DNA from: Candidatus Saccharimonadota bacterium
GTDB lineage: Bacteria > Patescibacteriota > Saccharimonadia > Saccharimonadales > Saccharimonadaceae
Reading direction: 5' to 3'
Assembly (NCBI GenBank): GCA_030535695.1
Contig: JAUNRI010000002.1
Span: forward strand, 1 to 32,070
Length of the DNA stretch: 32,070 bases
The notes beneath the pieces are model-generated. The model searched no databases and was not told the DNA's origin. It worked only from the letters and a program-made list of their open reading frames with translations. Position numbers and translations under genes: made by a program. Positions 1 through 8,225 of the stretch are shown piece by piece. Within the stretch, counting starts at the first letter, position 1; each line of letters opens with the position of its first letter.

Positions 1-168
1 CAGGGAAGCGCATTAAACTTACGTCCAGTTGTAATCTTGTGTGCGGTAACGATTGGTGTATACATGTTTGGGCTGCTGGGTGCGATTATCGCAATCCCAA
101 TCGCAGGCTGTATTAGAGTTTTGATTGACGAATATCCCAATATAAAGGTGGCAAATAGGCAATCATGA
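1..168 (+). CDS. AI-2E family transporter, C-terminal end (partial)
   Basis: Frame 1 is open from the window edge to a TGA at 166-168 and gives 55 residues. The segment has hydrophobic stretches with the pattern LRPVVILCAV and GLLGAIIAIPIAG, typical of the last membrane helices of the AI-2E/PerM permease family (PF01594), where a G-x-LGA-x-x-A-x-P motif precedes the C-terminal tail. The family are multi-pass inner membrane proteins linked to export of small molecules; the substrate cannot be told from this fragment. Its stop overlaps the next start codon (ATGA), which suggests translational coupling. Family assignment is from the short tail only. Confidence 0.6.
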   Translation, partial: QGSALNLRPVVILCAVTIGVYMFGLLGAIIAIPIAGCIRVLIDEYPNIKVANRQS

Positions 169-1235
169 ATAAAGCCAAAAAGAAAAAACTGCGAAAAATA
201 ATTTTGACGATACTTTTTATCGCGTTTTCGGCTGGGGTAATTATTGCCACGGCCGTCAATGAGTTTAGCGGCAGCAATGAAGCCGCAGATCTTAAAGATG
301 TGCATCTGAATGGGTGGCTGTTAATCCCGGCGACAATATGTTTTTTAATTATGATATTTTTAGAATATGGCAAATATGCTTTGATGATTTCTAGATCTAC
401 CCCTAAAGGGACTTTTTCTAGAAGAGAACTTTGGAAACTGTCATTTAGAACCGTAATGCTGGGGCGCTATTACGATAATATCACGCCAGCAGCAGTGGGC
501 GGACAACCAGCGCAAATTTTGCAAATGCGAAAAACTGGTAAAATTTCTAACGGTATGGCCACCGCGATTCCGATTTTTAGTATGATTTCTGGGCAATTTA
601 CTTTTCTTTTAATTGCGATTCCGTGTTTTATTTTTAGTGGAATACTTTTTCAATATCCTTTACTTACTACTGCGGCCTGGATTGGACTGTTGTTTTTTGC
701 CTTTTGGCCGGTGATGGTGCTTGGCACTATGTTTTTTCCAAAACCCACAGCTAAATTTATCAATTTAATCGTAAGATTTTTCGCCAAAATTAAAATTATT
801 AAAAATCGTGATGAGGCAGTAAAAAAAGTAGAAAAAGAAGTGGCGGATTATGCGGAAAATGTAAAATTAATCATCAAAAAACCTGGCGTAGGTGGTTGGG
901 TGATGGTGATGTCATTTTTCTCGAATATATTCCTGTCTTTTATACCATATTTTGTATTGATTGCGTTTGGGGGAAATATCGATTTTGGTGAATTCTTCTT
1001 GATGACTACGGCGGTAAGAGCGGCAGTCTATTTTGCACCGACACCTGGTAATGCCGGTGTGGCGGAAGGTACTTTTTATATTGTGTTCTCTAGACTTTCT
1101 ACTGGCTACGTATTCTGGGCAATGATGCTGTGGCGACTATTTTCATACTATGTATATATTATAGTGGGGCCTTTGGTTTATCTTTCGATGCATTTTGAGA
1201 AAAAACGAAAGGGGCGAGATGATCACCAAAAGTAA
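165..1235 (+). CDS. Lysylphosphatidylglycerol synthase transmembrane / UPF0104-type flippase-like protein
   Basis: A 356-residue integral membrane protein with a basic N-terminus (KAKKKKLRK) and about seven or eight hydrophobic helices. It carries the landmarks of the flippase-like family (PF03706; UPF0104, AglD/MprF N-terminal domain): YYDNITPAAVGGQPAQ around residue 105 and PTPGNAGVAEG around residue 290. No soluble lysyl-transfer domain follows, so this is the stand-alone membrane form, thought to move or modify lipid-linked substrates; the substrate is unknown. The start overlaps the upstream stop by 4 nt and the gene overlaps vanY by 17 nt, so the three form one transcription unit. Function beyond the family level is not claimed. 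Confidence 0.75.
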   Translation: MNKAKKKKLRKIILTILFIAFSAGVIIATAVNEFSGSNEAADLKDVHLNGWLLIPATICFLIMIFLEYGKYALMISRSTPKGTFSRRELWKLSFRTVMLGRYYDNITPAAVGGQPAQILQMRKTGKISNGMATAIPIFSMISGQFTFLLIAIPCFIFSGILFQYPLLTTAAWIGLLFFAFWPVMVLGTMFFPKPTAKFINLIVRFFAKIKIIKNRDEAVKKVEKEVADYAENVKLIIKKPGVGGWVMVMSFFSNIFLSFIPYFVLIAFGGNIDFGEFFLMTTAVRAAVYFAPTPGNAGVAEGTFYIVFSRLSTGYVFWAMMLWRLFSYYVYIIVGPLVYLSMHFEKKRKGRDDHQK

Positions 1236-2199
1236 ACTGGCCAATCAACCGCATAATAAATTGACCAAAAAATTTCAACCGATTGATTTAAGTGTAGATG
1301 GCGGCAAGAAGCGCGGCAAGAAGTGGAAAAAATTTGTGTTTTTGCCGTTTTTATTGATTGGGGTAGCTGGTACGACTTTTGGGATAATTTGGGGAATTAG
1401 CTTGCTTAACAAACAGCCTACGGAACCAGAGATACCTACAGAACCAGAGATGCCAATTGAGCCTACCGAGCCCACTGAGCCGGAGCAACCAGAACAGCCA
1501 GAGATGGATGACGATACTGCTAGTATCCAGCCAATCACTAGTGCACAATCGGCTAACCCTACGATTGGTCTGGGTAGATTAATGTTAATCAATCCGAACT
1601 TTACCGTGGAAAGGGACTTTATCGCCGCTAGAAAAAATGAGTTAATTAGCGTGGAGGGGACTTATGGGATTGTAGAAGGGAATCGTTCTACTAATGGCGA
1701 TAATTTACTAGACAGAGAAGCCGCAGCTGCACTGTCTAAAATGAATGCAGATTATACTATTGCCAATCCGGGTCACGTTTTACAAACTAGATCTTGTTTT
1801 AGAGAAGTGGGGACAAGTTGTGGAAGAATGTGTGCAGCCACTGGTACTTCAGATCATCATACGGGGTTAACCTGTGATTTAATAGACCCGATTTATGGAA
1901 GTTCTTTGGATACTGGGGCTTATGACACTCATATTGAGTGGCAGTGGCTGAGGAACAACTCTTACAAATATGGTTTTATTGATAGATTTCCGGAAGCATG
2001 GGCAGGCGGGCCAATGAGCGAGCCAGCTAATGTAGACGAAAACGGTACCACGGGACTATTTGAAACTTGGCATTATCGCTATGTAGGAGTGTATGCCGCC
2101 ACCCAAATCGCCACTGGCGTATATAACGATGGCCAGTATGACTCTTTGGAGCATTATCTTAAAATGCGAGGGTTAGTGCCTAATTTACTGAATAGATAA
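1219..2199 (+). CDS. Membrane-anchored D-alanyl-D-alanine carboxypeptidase, VanY/M15B family
   Basis: 326 residues from the ATG at 1219, chosen because AAAGGGG lies just upstream; a TTG at 1195 in the same frame would add 8 residues. A basic segment precedes one membrane helix (residues ~40-62), then a low-complexity Pro/Glu/Thr spacer (~66-96, repeated PTEP/PEQP units), then the peptidase domain. Zinc-ligand motifs of M15B peptidases are present: S-D-H-H-T-G-L-T-C-D near residue 211 (S-x-H-x-x-G-x-x-x-D) and E-T-W-H near 281. The enzyme should trim the terminal D-Ala of peptidoglycan stem peptides outside the membrane. The two Cys pairs around residues 190-205 are not typical of VanY and may form disulfides. 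Confidence 0.85.
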   Translation: MITKSKLANQPHNKLTKKFQPIDLSVDGGKKRGKKWKKFVFLPFLLIGVAGTTFGIIWGISLLNKQPTEPEIPTEPEMPIEPTEPTEPEQPEQPEMDDDTASIQPITSAQSANPTIGLGRLMLINPNFTVERDFIAARKNELISVEGTYGIVEGNRSTNGDNLLDREAAAALSKMNADYTIANPGHVLQTRSCFREVGTSCGRMCAATGTSDHHTGLTCDLIDPIYGSSLDTGAYDTHIEWQWLRNNSYKYGFIDRFPEAWAGGPMSEPANVDENGTTGLFETWHYRYVGVYAATQIATGVYNDGQYDSLEHYLKMRGLVPNLLNR

Positions 2200-2203
2200 A
2201 ATT

Positions 2204-2212
2204 TGCTATAAT
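2204..2212 (+). promoter_or_regulatory. Extended -10 promoter, leaderless start of the ABC transporter pair
   Basis: TGC-TATAAT at 2204-2212 ends 7 nt before the ATG at 2220. There is no room for a Shine-Dalgarno sequence, so transcription should begin at or next to the start codon. Confidence 0.7.
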
Positions 2213-2219
2213 AATATAT

Positions 2220-3965
2220 ATGTTTAAATTAATGAGGTATCTGAAGCCATACTGGTGGCAAGTTTTGATACTGGTTTTTGCTATCATTATACAAGTTTAT
2301 GCTACTTTGCAGCTTCCAGCTTTGATGGCTGATATTATTAATAATGGTATCGTGCCTGGGGACATGGGGAAAATCTGGCAAGATGGTGGGTGGATGCTAC
2401 TTCTTGCAATAGTTTCGGCGATTACTTCTTTTGTGTCTAGTTATTTTTCGGCAAGAGTTGGGGCATATTTTTCAAGAGATCTTCGAGCGGCAGTTTTTGC
2501 CAAGGTCCTGTCATTTAATATGTCAGACTTAAAAGAATATAGCACAGCGAGTTTAATCACTAGAACCACCAATGATGTCTCGCAAATCCAAATGATTATC
2601 ACGATGATTTTGTCTTTGATGCTGAGGGCGCCACTATTTTGTATCTTGGGGCTAGTGATGGCAATTCAAACGGCGCCAGAAATGAGCTGGATTATTGTAA
2701 TTGGTATTACAGCGGTAGTAGTTTCGGCAGCAATTATTCTTGGCATCGTGGGACCGAAATTCAAAATTTTTCAAACTTTGATTGATAAAATCACTTTGGT
2801 CACTCGTGAAAATCTTACTGGTATTAAAGTAGTGAGAGCGTTTAACAATGAAAACGTGGAAGTTAAAAAATTTTCTAAAACCAACAAAGAACTCACAAAA
2901 CTGCTGATTTTTATTGATAGAATTTTAGAGTTACAAAACCCACTAATTAATATTATATTTAACGGTTTGTCTCTCCTTTGTTCATGGGTAGGAATTTCAC
3001 TTTTAAATCAAAATTTTGCTTATCTTGGTAATATGACTGCGTTTGCTGAATACGTAACTTTTGTAATGATGTCGTTTTTAATGCTTTCGATTATGTTTGT
3101 AATGTTACCTAGAGCTAATGTATCTGCTAACAGAATTAACGAGGTATTAAAAACTAAAGAAAAAATCCATTGGGCCAATAAAACTAAAGGTGTGCCAGAC
3201 AAAAAATCTTCTGTGGAATTTAAGCATGTAGATTTTTCTTATCCGGATGCATCAGAAAAAGTTTTGGATGATATTTCGTTTGTGGCCGAAGCTGGTAAAA
3301 CTACCGCGTTTATTGGTTCTACTGGCTCAGGTAAATCTACTTTGATTAATTTAGTTCCGCGTTTTTATGAAGCGACGGCTGGCGAAATTTTGATTGATGG
3401 AATTAATATTAAAGATTACGCCAAAGATGATTTAATGAAAAGAATTGGTTTAGTACCACAGCATGGAGTTTTATTTGCGGGTACGGTTAATTCTAATATT
3501 AAATTTGGTGCACCGTCGGCGACTTTTGAGCAAGTAAAAAGGGCGGCCGATATTGCGCAGGCCACTAAATTTGTTGAGAAACTTCCGGGAGGATTTTCAG
3601 CTCACATTGCCCAGGGGGGTACTAACGTTTCTGGTGGGCAAAAACAAAGGCTTTCGATTGCCAGAGCAATCTGTAAGAATCCGGATATTTTTGTGTTTGA
3701 TGACGCATTTTCAGCACTTGATATGAAGACTGATAAAAAATTAAGAGAAGCTCTAAAACCTATCGTGACCGACGCAGTAGTTTTGATTGTAGCACAAAGA
3801 GTGAGCACGATTAAAGACGCTGACCAAATAATTGTATTAGACCAAGGCAAAATGGTAGGGAAAGGCACTCACAAAGAGCTGCTTAAGGGTTGTAAGATTT
3901 ATCAGTCAATCGTAAAATCGCAACTTTCCGACGCGGAATGGAGAAAGGAAACTAATGGGGCCTAA
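2220..3965 (+). CDS. ABC exporter half-transporter with degenerate ATPase site (multidrug type)
   Basis: 581 residues: an N-terminal six-helix type I exporter domain (~1-310) and a C-terminal nucleotide-binding domain. Walker A GSTGSGKS is near residue 366 and the signature VSGGQKQR near 470. The Walker B is followed by Asp instead of the catalytic Glu (FVFDDAFSALD) and the switch His is Gln (VAQRVSTI). That combination marks the degenerate-site subunit of heterodimeric exporters such as TM287/288 and BmrCD. The partner is encoded immediately downstream with an 11-nt overlap. The substrate cannot be inferred; drugs, lipids or peptides are all possible. Transcription probably starts at the leaderless promoter at 2204-2212. 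Confidence 0.9.
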   Translation: MFKLMRYLKPYWWQVLILVFAIIIQVYATLQLPALMADIINNGIVPGDMGKIWQDGGWMLLLAIVSAITSFVSSYFSARVGAYFSRDLRAAVFAKVLSFNMSDLKEYSTASLITRTTNDVSQIQMIITMILSLMLRAPLFCILGLVMAIQTAPEMSWIIVIGITAVVVSAAIILGIVGPKFKIFQTLIDKITLVTRENLTGIKVVRAFNNENVEVKKFSKTNKELTKLLIFIDRILELQNPLINIIFNGLSLLCSWVGISLLNQNFAYLGNMTAFAEYVTFVMMSFLMLSIMFVMLPRANVSANRINEVLKTKEKIHWANKTKGVPDKKSSVEFKHVDFSYPDASEKVLDDISFVAEAGKTTAFIGSTGSGKSTLINLVPRFYEATAGEILIDGINIKDYAKDDLMKRIGLVPQHGVLFAGTVNSNIKFGAPSATFEQVKRAADIAQATKFVEKLPGGFSAHIAQGGTNVSGGQKQRLSIARAICKNPDIFVFDDAFSALDMKTDKKLREALKPIVTDAVVLIVAQRVSTIKDADQIIVLDQGKMVGKGTHKELLKGCKIYQSIVKSQLSDAEWRKETNGA

Positions 3966-5730
3966 CACTAACACCGCTGGTAATGCTAAAAATAAGAAAT
4001 TCGCATGGAAAGAATTTAAACATTCAATTAAACCCTATGCGTTTCCGATTATTATATCAATAATTCTGGCGGTGGGGTCGGCGATGCTCGCACTATTCAT
4101 TCCAAAAATTTTGGGCGATATGACTAATATCGCAGTAAATTCATATCCCGAGATTGATTGGGGTCAAATTTCTGGTAAAGCCATTTTGGTGATTGGTTTA
4201 TTTGTGGGTGCAGCAATCTTAAATTACGCCCAAGCTTTTATTTTGGCAGTAGTTTCGGCGAATTATACTAAAGATCTTAGGAGCGCAGTGATTGAAAAGA
4301 TTCAACGAATGCCAATTTCTTATTTTGATAAACATAAATACGGTGATACTTTGTCTAGAATGACAAATGATATTGATGTGCTCACCACTTCGATGTCGCA
4401 GGAAATTGCGGATGTGTCACTCAGTATTACTACATTAATCGGCGTGATGGTGATGATGATTTTAATTAGTGTGCCACTATCCTTGGTATCGTTTGTGGTA
4501 GTGCCGATCTCGGTTTTGGTGGTGGGGAAGATTACTAATTTTGCCCAAAAATATTTTAGAGAGCAACAAGCGACGCTGGGTGTTTTGAATGGTAAAATCG
4601 AAGAAGATTACGCTGGACATATTATTATCAAATCTAATTCTTATGAAAAAGAAGCCACCGCTAGCTTTGATGAAACTAACAATAAACTCGCCAAAGCCGC
4701 CACAAAAGCACAGGTGTTTTCATCTTTGTCTTTCCCGGCTACACATGTGTTTACCAATTTAGGCTACATCGCAGTTTGTGTGCTTGGTGGTATGTTTGTG
4801 ATTGAGGGGAAGGTAACGATTGGTAGCATTCAGGCATTTATTCAATACGTCTCTAGGTTTAACCGGCCAATTACGGAGATTGCTTCTACCACTGCCACGA
4901 TTCAAGCGCTTTTGGCGGCTTCAGAACGAATTTTTGAATTTTTGTCCGAAGCGGAAGAAAAGCCGGATCCAGAGCCATCTTTGATACTTGAGAACGTAAA
5001 AGGCGAGGTAGAATTTCATGATGTATGTTTTGAATATCTGCCAGGCGTGCCAGTAATTCGTGATTTTTCGGTAAAAGTAAGGCCTGGCACGAATGTGGCG
5101 ATTGTGGGTCCAACTGGTGCGGGGAAGACTACGATTATTAATCTTTTGATGCGTTTTTATGAGCCAACTTCTGGTTATATCACGGTGGATGGTGCACCAA
5201 TTAGGGAAATGAAGCGATCGGATGTCCGAGCGATGTTTGGAATGGTGCTCCAGGATACTTGGTTATTTTCTGGCACTGTAGAAGAAAATTTAAAATATGG
5301 GAAGAAAGATGCCACGCTTGATGAAATTAAAAAAGCTGCCGATGCCTCTAATGTGGAGCATATTATTGAGGCTTTGCCGCATGGATATAGATCTCACATT
5401 TCCGAAGATTCGGACAATATCTCCGCCGGCGAAAAACAGCTTTTGACCATTGCGCGGGCAATGACTGCCAACCCGCCAATGATGATTTTGGACGAAGCTA
5501 CGTCAAATGTAGATACTAGGACAGAACAATTAATCCAAGATTCTCTAGAAAAATTAACTGATGGCAGAACTTCGTTTGTGATTGCGCATAGACTATCTAC
5601 AATACGCAATTCTGATTTGATTTTGGTGATGCGTGATGGGCGGATTGTGGAACGTGGCACACATAATGAACTATTGAAACTTAATGGATTTTACGCGGAA
5701 TTATATAATTCACAATTTGCGGAGAATTAA
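3955..5730 (+). CDS. ABC exporter half-transporter with canonical ATPase residues (partner subunit)
   Basis: 591 residues with the same fold order as its upstream neighbour: exporter membrane domain (~25-330), then ATPase. Walker A GPTGAGKT is near residue 384, Walker B MMILDEATSNVD keeps the catalytic Glu, and the switch is IAHRLSTI with His. The signature is ISAGEKQ instead of LSGGQ. So this chain supplies a good Walker A/B/His set and a poor signature, the complement of the preceding gene; together they would form one competent and one degenerate site. AAAGGA lies 5 nt before the ATG at 3955, which sits inside the end of the first gene. The 3' end overlaps the convergent tmk by 21 nt. Confidence 0.9.
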   Translation: MGPNTNTAGNAKNKKFAWKEFKHSIKPYAFPIIISIILAVGSAMLALFIPKILGDMTNIAVNSYPEIDWGQISGKAILVIGLFVGAAILNYAQAFILAVVSANYTKDLRSAVIEKIQRMPISYFDKHKYGDTLSRMTNDIDVLTTSMSQEIADVSLSITTLIGVMVMMILISVPLSLVSFVVVPISVLVVGKITNFAQKYFREQQATLGVLNGKIEEDYAGHIIIKSNSYEKEATASFDETNNKLAKAATKAQVFSSLSFPATHVFTNLGYIAVCVLGGMFVIEGKVTIGSIQAFIQYVSRFNRPITEIASTTATIQALLAASERIFEFLSEAEEKPDPEPSLILENVKGEVEFHDVCFEYLPGVPVIRDFSVKVRPGTNVAIVGPTGAGKTTIINLLMRFYEPTSGYITVDGAPIREMKRSDVRAMFGMVLQDTWLFSGTVEENLKYGKKDATLDEIKKAADASNVEHIIEALPHGYRSHISEDSDNISAGEKQLLTIARAMTANPPMMILDEATSNVDTRTEQLIQDSLEKLTDGRTSFVIAHRLSTIRNSDLILVMRDGRIVERGTHNELLKLNGFYAELYNSQFAEN

Positions 5731-6315
5731 TTCAAAGACTTCGTCGATGGTGCCGGAAGCATCGATAGTTTTGATATTAAAATCTTTAGCGATTTTGAGA
5801 TAGGCTTTGTTTACTTTTTGCTGAAATTCGTTGGGTTTGGCTTCAAAAGTTTCTTTTTTCTTGCCACGGTCTTTTTGGCGCGCTTCTCGAATTTGGTCCG
5901 AAACAGTCAGAATAAAACCTTTGTCGGGTTTCACATATCTTTCTGGCAGGGCTTCGTGAGTGATTTTGATAATTTTGTTTCTAGATACACCTTCGCCGTA
6001 ACCTTGATAGGCCAAAGTGGACCACCAGTTGCGAGCGGAGATTACCACACCACCATTTTTTAATGTGGGTTCGGCAATTTTGCGCCAAAGTTCGGAGCGG
6101 GAAGCAGTAAACAATAGTACATTAGTCATTGGCTCCATATTGTAATCTTTGCCTTTAATCAAAATCAAGTCGTGCAAATCATGGGCTTGGGGGAGATCAC
6201 CGTCTGGTTCGTCCATTATCACTACCTCGCGGCCTTGTTTTTCAAAATATTCTTGTAAAAGTCTTACTTGGGTAGATTTACCAGTGCCGTCTTGGCCTTC
6301 GATTACAATATACAT
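5710..6315 (-). CDS. tmk: Thymidylate kinase
   Basis: 201 residues, close to the family norm of about 205-215. It phosphorylates dTMP to dTDP. The N-terminus MYIVIEGQDGTGKST is the P-loop typical of bacterial Tmk, and the STLAYQGYGEG segment corresponds to the thymidine-binding helix. Where most Tmk have D-R-Y/F/H before that helix, this one has A-R-N-W-W: the Arg is kept but the Asp is not. A basic stretch (KDRGKKKE) fits the LID. The ATG shares one base with the tdk stop (TAATG) and is preceded by AAAGGAG, so tdk-tmk form an operon covering thymidine to dTDP. The 3' end overlaps the convergent ABC gene. Confidence 0.9.
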   Translation of the reverse strand: MYIVIEGQDGTGKSTQVRLLQEYFEKQGREVVIMDEPDGDLPQAHDLHDLILIKGKDYNMEPMTNVLLFTASRSELWRKIAEPTLKNGGVVISARNWWSTLAYQGYGEGVSRNKIIKITHEALPERYVKPDKGFILTVSDQIREARQKDRGKKKETFEAKPNEFQQKVNKAYLKIAKDFNIKTIDASGTIDEVFELILRKL

Positions 6316-6905
6316 TATTTTTCTCCTTTCTGGTATTTTTCATAACAAGCAGGGCAGATGGCGCGATATTCGATTTTGGTTTTGCCATCGTCGATCAAAA
6401 CATCCGGACCACTTGAGACTAATTTACCATTTAAAAATCTGGCGTTCAAGGTGGCTTTTTTGCCACATTTGCAAATGGTTTTGATTTCTTCGATTTCGTG
6501 GGCAATTTGAAGAAGTCTAGTGGCGCCTTCAAAACCACCGTCTTCGCGTTTGAAATTAAGCCTCAAACCATAGCATATCACTGGGATATTTAAATCTATC
6601 GTAACTTTCATAAGTTCGTCGGCTTGTTTTTTGGTTAAAAATTGCGCTTCGTCTACCAAAATACATTGAACGTTTTTGTATTTTTTGGTGATTTTGTCAT
6701 ATAGATTGGTAGTTTTATCAAAACAAAAATCAGTTTCTCTTTCTGGCCCGATGCGAGTGTAGATTTTGGTGCCATGTTTGGTATCAGTACCGGGCTTAAT
6801 GACGCAAACTTTGTGGCCACGTTCTTCGTAGTTAAAAGCCACCTGCAAAAGCTGCATGGTTTTGCCGCACCCCATCGCACCATAGCGAAAGTATAATTTT
6901 CCCAT
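6315..6905 (-). CDS. tdk: Thymidine kinase, type II
   Basis: 196 residues. It phosphorylates thymidine in the salvage pathway. P-loop GAMGCGKT is at ~10-17, the Walker B-like segment with catalytic Glu is VDEAQF near 85, and the structural zinc site is CKCG ... CPAC in the last third, as in bacterial and human cytosolic TK1. Length is normal. The start codon lies 8 nt from a TGA-TATAAT box on the same strand, with no Shine-Dalgarno, so the mRNA is probably leaderless. It is first in an operon with tmk and divergent from ung, with which it shares one palindromic promoter. Salvage of host thymidine fits a reduced, host-dependent cell. Confidence 0.93.
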   Translation of the reverse strand: MGKLYFRYGAMGCGKTMQLLQVAFNYEERGHKVCVIKPGTDTKHGTKIYTRIGPERETDFCFDKTTNLYDKITKKYKNVQCILVDEAQFLTKKQADELMKVTIDLNIPVICYGLRLNFKREDGGFEGATRLLQIAHEIEEIKTICKCGKKATLNARFLNGKLVSSGPDVLIDDGKTKIEYRAICPACYEKYQKGEK

Positions 6906-6926
6906 ATGCTATAATTATATCATATG
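6903..6926. promoter_or_regulatory. Symmetric bidirectional promoter, tdk (-) / ung (+)
   Basis: The 24 bp from one start codon to the other are palindromic at 22 of 24 positions. The centre TATAATTATA (6910-6919) is a perfect palindrome and supplies a -10 box to each strand. Both have an upstream TG (TGC-TATAAT on +, TGA-TATAAT on -). Each box ends exactly 8 nt before its start codon (6905 on -, 6924 on +), and the outer CATATG hexamers contain the two ATGs. Confidence 0.8.
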
Positions 6927-7571
6927 CATGAGAGTTGGCAGGAGTTTCTCAAAGCGGAGTTTAATAAACCTTATTTTAAGGAACTGGCTAGTTTTTTGCA
7001 TTCTGAGTATGAGAATAAAGTGATTTTTCCGCCGAAAAAGTTGGTGTTTTCGGCGTTTACTACAAATCTAGCGGAAGTAAAAGTAGTGATTTTAGGACAA
7101 GACCCGTATCATACACCGGGCGCGGCAGAAGGTTTGGCATTTTCGGTGCCACCATCTCAGCCGATACCGCCAAGTTTAATTAATATATACAAGGAAATTG
7201 ACAACGATATCGGGAAACATGTAAATCCGTCTGGGAGTTTAAGAAATTGGCAAAAACAAGGCGTGCTATTATTAAATACCGTGCTAACGGTAGAAGCACA
7301 TCGGCCCAAATCGCATAGTGGCAAGGGCTGGGAAACTTTTACTACGGCGGTGATTTCGTATTTAAATAATAATTGTGATAGACTGGTTTTTATGTTGTGG
7401 GGAAGAGATGCTAGAAATAAGAAATCTTTAATTGATTCTTCGCGCCATTTGATTTTGGAAGCAGCACATCCGTCGCCGCTCTCGGCCTATAACGGATTTT
7501 TTGGTTGCAAACATTTTTCTAAGTGCAATGAATATCTCACTCGGCATGACAAGACGCCAATTGAGTGGTAG
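6924..7571 (+). CDS. ung: Uracil-DNA glycosylase, family 1
   Basis: 215 residues, normal for UNG. It removes uracil from DNA and starts base excision repair. The water-activating loop GQDPYH is near residue 59 and the DNA-intercalating Leu loop HPSPLSA near 183; FMLWGRDA matches the uracil-recognition strand (LLWG). The start at 6924 is fixed by the leaderless promoter at 6907-6915. It lies among nucleotide-salvage genes (tdk, tmk and a deaminase), which makes sense because dUTP level controls uracil in DNA. It is convergent with the deaminase gene; the two stops are one base apart, with no visible terminator. Confidence 0.95.
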   Translation: MHESWQEFLKAEFNKPYFKELASFLHSEYENKVIFPPKKLVFSAFTTNLAEVKVVILGQDPYHTPGAAEGLAFSVPPSQPIPPSLINIYKEIDNDIGKHVNPSGSLRNWQKQGVLLLNTVLTVEAHRPKSHSGKGWETFTTAVISYLNNNCDRLVFMLWGRDARNKKSLIDSSRHLILEAAHPSPLSAYNGFFGCKHFSKCNEYLTRHDKTPIEW

Positions 7572-7572
7572 C

Positions 7573-8121
7573 CTAAACCCATTTTATGAGTCTTTTGTAT
7601 TCTTCAGAATTTTTGTCGTACGAATCTAAAATATCTTCTGTGTAAGTTTTGCCATTTTCAATATTTAAAGTTTCTACTTCCGGCATGGAGGCAAGGAGCC
7701 TAATGATAGCTTCGTCGGTTTCTATATTGGTCATAGAATGTTGGGGGTCGGTAGAATGAGAATGAACCCGTAATTTTTTATAAACGAACCGTTTGATGCC
7801 GGCTTGGAGACAATGCTTGAGACAATTATCGCAAGTGGCAGTCATATTATATATAGTGCAGCCAGTCAAGTCTTTGTGTGCATACAAAAGCGCATTCATT
7901 TCGGAATGAATCACAAAATGATATTTCATTGGACGTTCTTTCAAAGTCATTTTGGATTCATCCGCGCCTTGAACCATGCCATTATAACCGACTGACACTA
8001 CGCGCTTATGGTTATCCACAATTACGCAACCCATTTGTGATGATGGATCTTTGGATTTTAGCGCAACTGTTTCGGCAATTTTTAGGAAATATTCGTCCCA
8101 TTGCTTTTGTGATGTGCTCAT
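7573..8121 (-). CDS. Deoxycytidylate deaminase-like protein (CMP/dCMP deaminase family, ComEB type)
   Basis: 182 residues of the cytidine/deoxycytidylate deaminase fold. The zinc site is present in modified form: H-S-E (instead of HAE) near residue 73 with the catalytic Glu, and T-C-D-N-C (instead of P-C-x-x-C) near 97. The expected reaction is dCMP to dUMP, feeding thymidylate synthesis, which suits its place beside tdk, tmk and ung. GGAGG lies 5 nt before the ATG and a TGA-TATAAT box about 30 nt further upstream, so this gene has a normal leader. Replacement of the Pro in PCxxC makes the exact substrate uncertain; a tRNA- or riboflavin-type deaminase is less likely on size. Confidence 0.8.
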   Translation of the reverse strand: MSTSQKQWDEYFLKIAETVALKSKDPSSQMGCVIVDNHKRVVSVGYNGMVQGADESKMTLKERPMKYHFVIHSEMNALLYAHKDLTGCTIYNMTATCDNCLKHCLQAGIKRFVYKKLRVHSHSTDPQHSMTNIETDEAIIRLLASMPEVETLNIENGKTYTEDILDSYDKNSEEYKRLIKWV

Positions 8122-8225
8122 TTTTCCTCCATTTCACCCCTATTATATCACGAAATGGGGGGTGGGGGGTTGATTTTTTTTGCGAAATATGACTATAATC
8201 TCAAAATTTAATAAAAGGAGGAGCT
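8122..8225. promoter_or_regulatory. Divergent promoter region, deaminase (-) / cutinase (+)
   Basis: On the minus strand a TGA-TATAAT box (8142-8150) is followed by GGAGG and the deaminase ATG. On the plus strand TTGATT (8170-8175), an 18-bp spacer and TATAAT (8194-8199) precede AAAGGAGGAG and the ATG at 8226. Both genes therefore have leaders with strong ribosome binding sites, unlike most genes in the window. A G-rich run (8157-8169) sits between them. Confidence 0.6.

Noticed and set aside
1275-1592. Open minus-strand frame opposite vanY with Ser/Gly/Cys repeats
   Set aside because: It is the antisense of the Pro/Glu/Thr spacer of the VanY-type gene; the repeats mirror that low-complexity stretch and there is no start signal.
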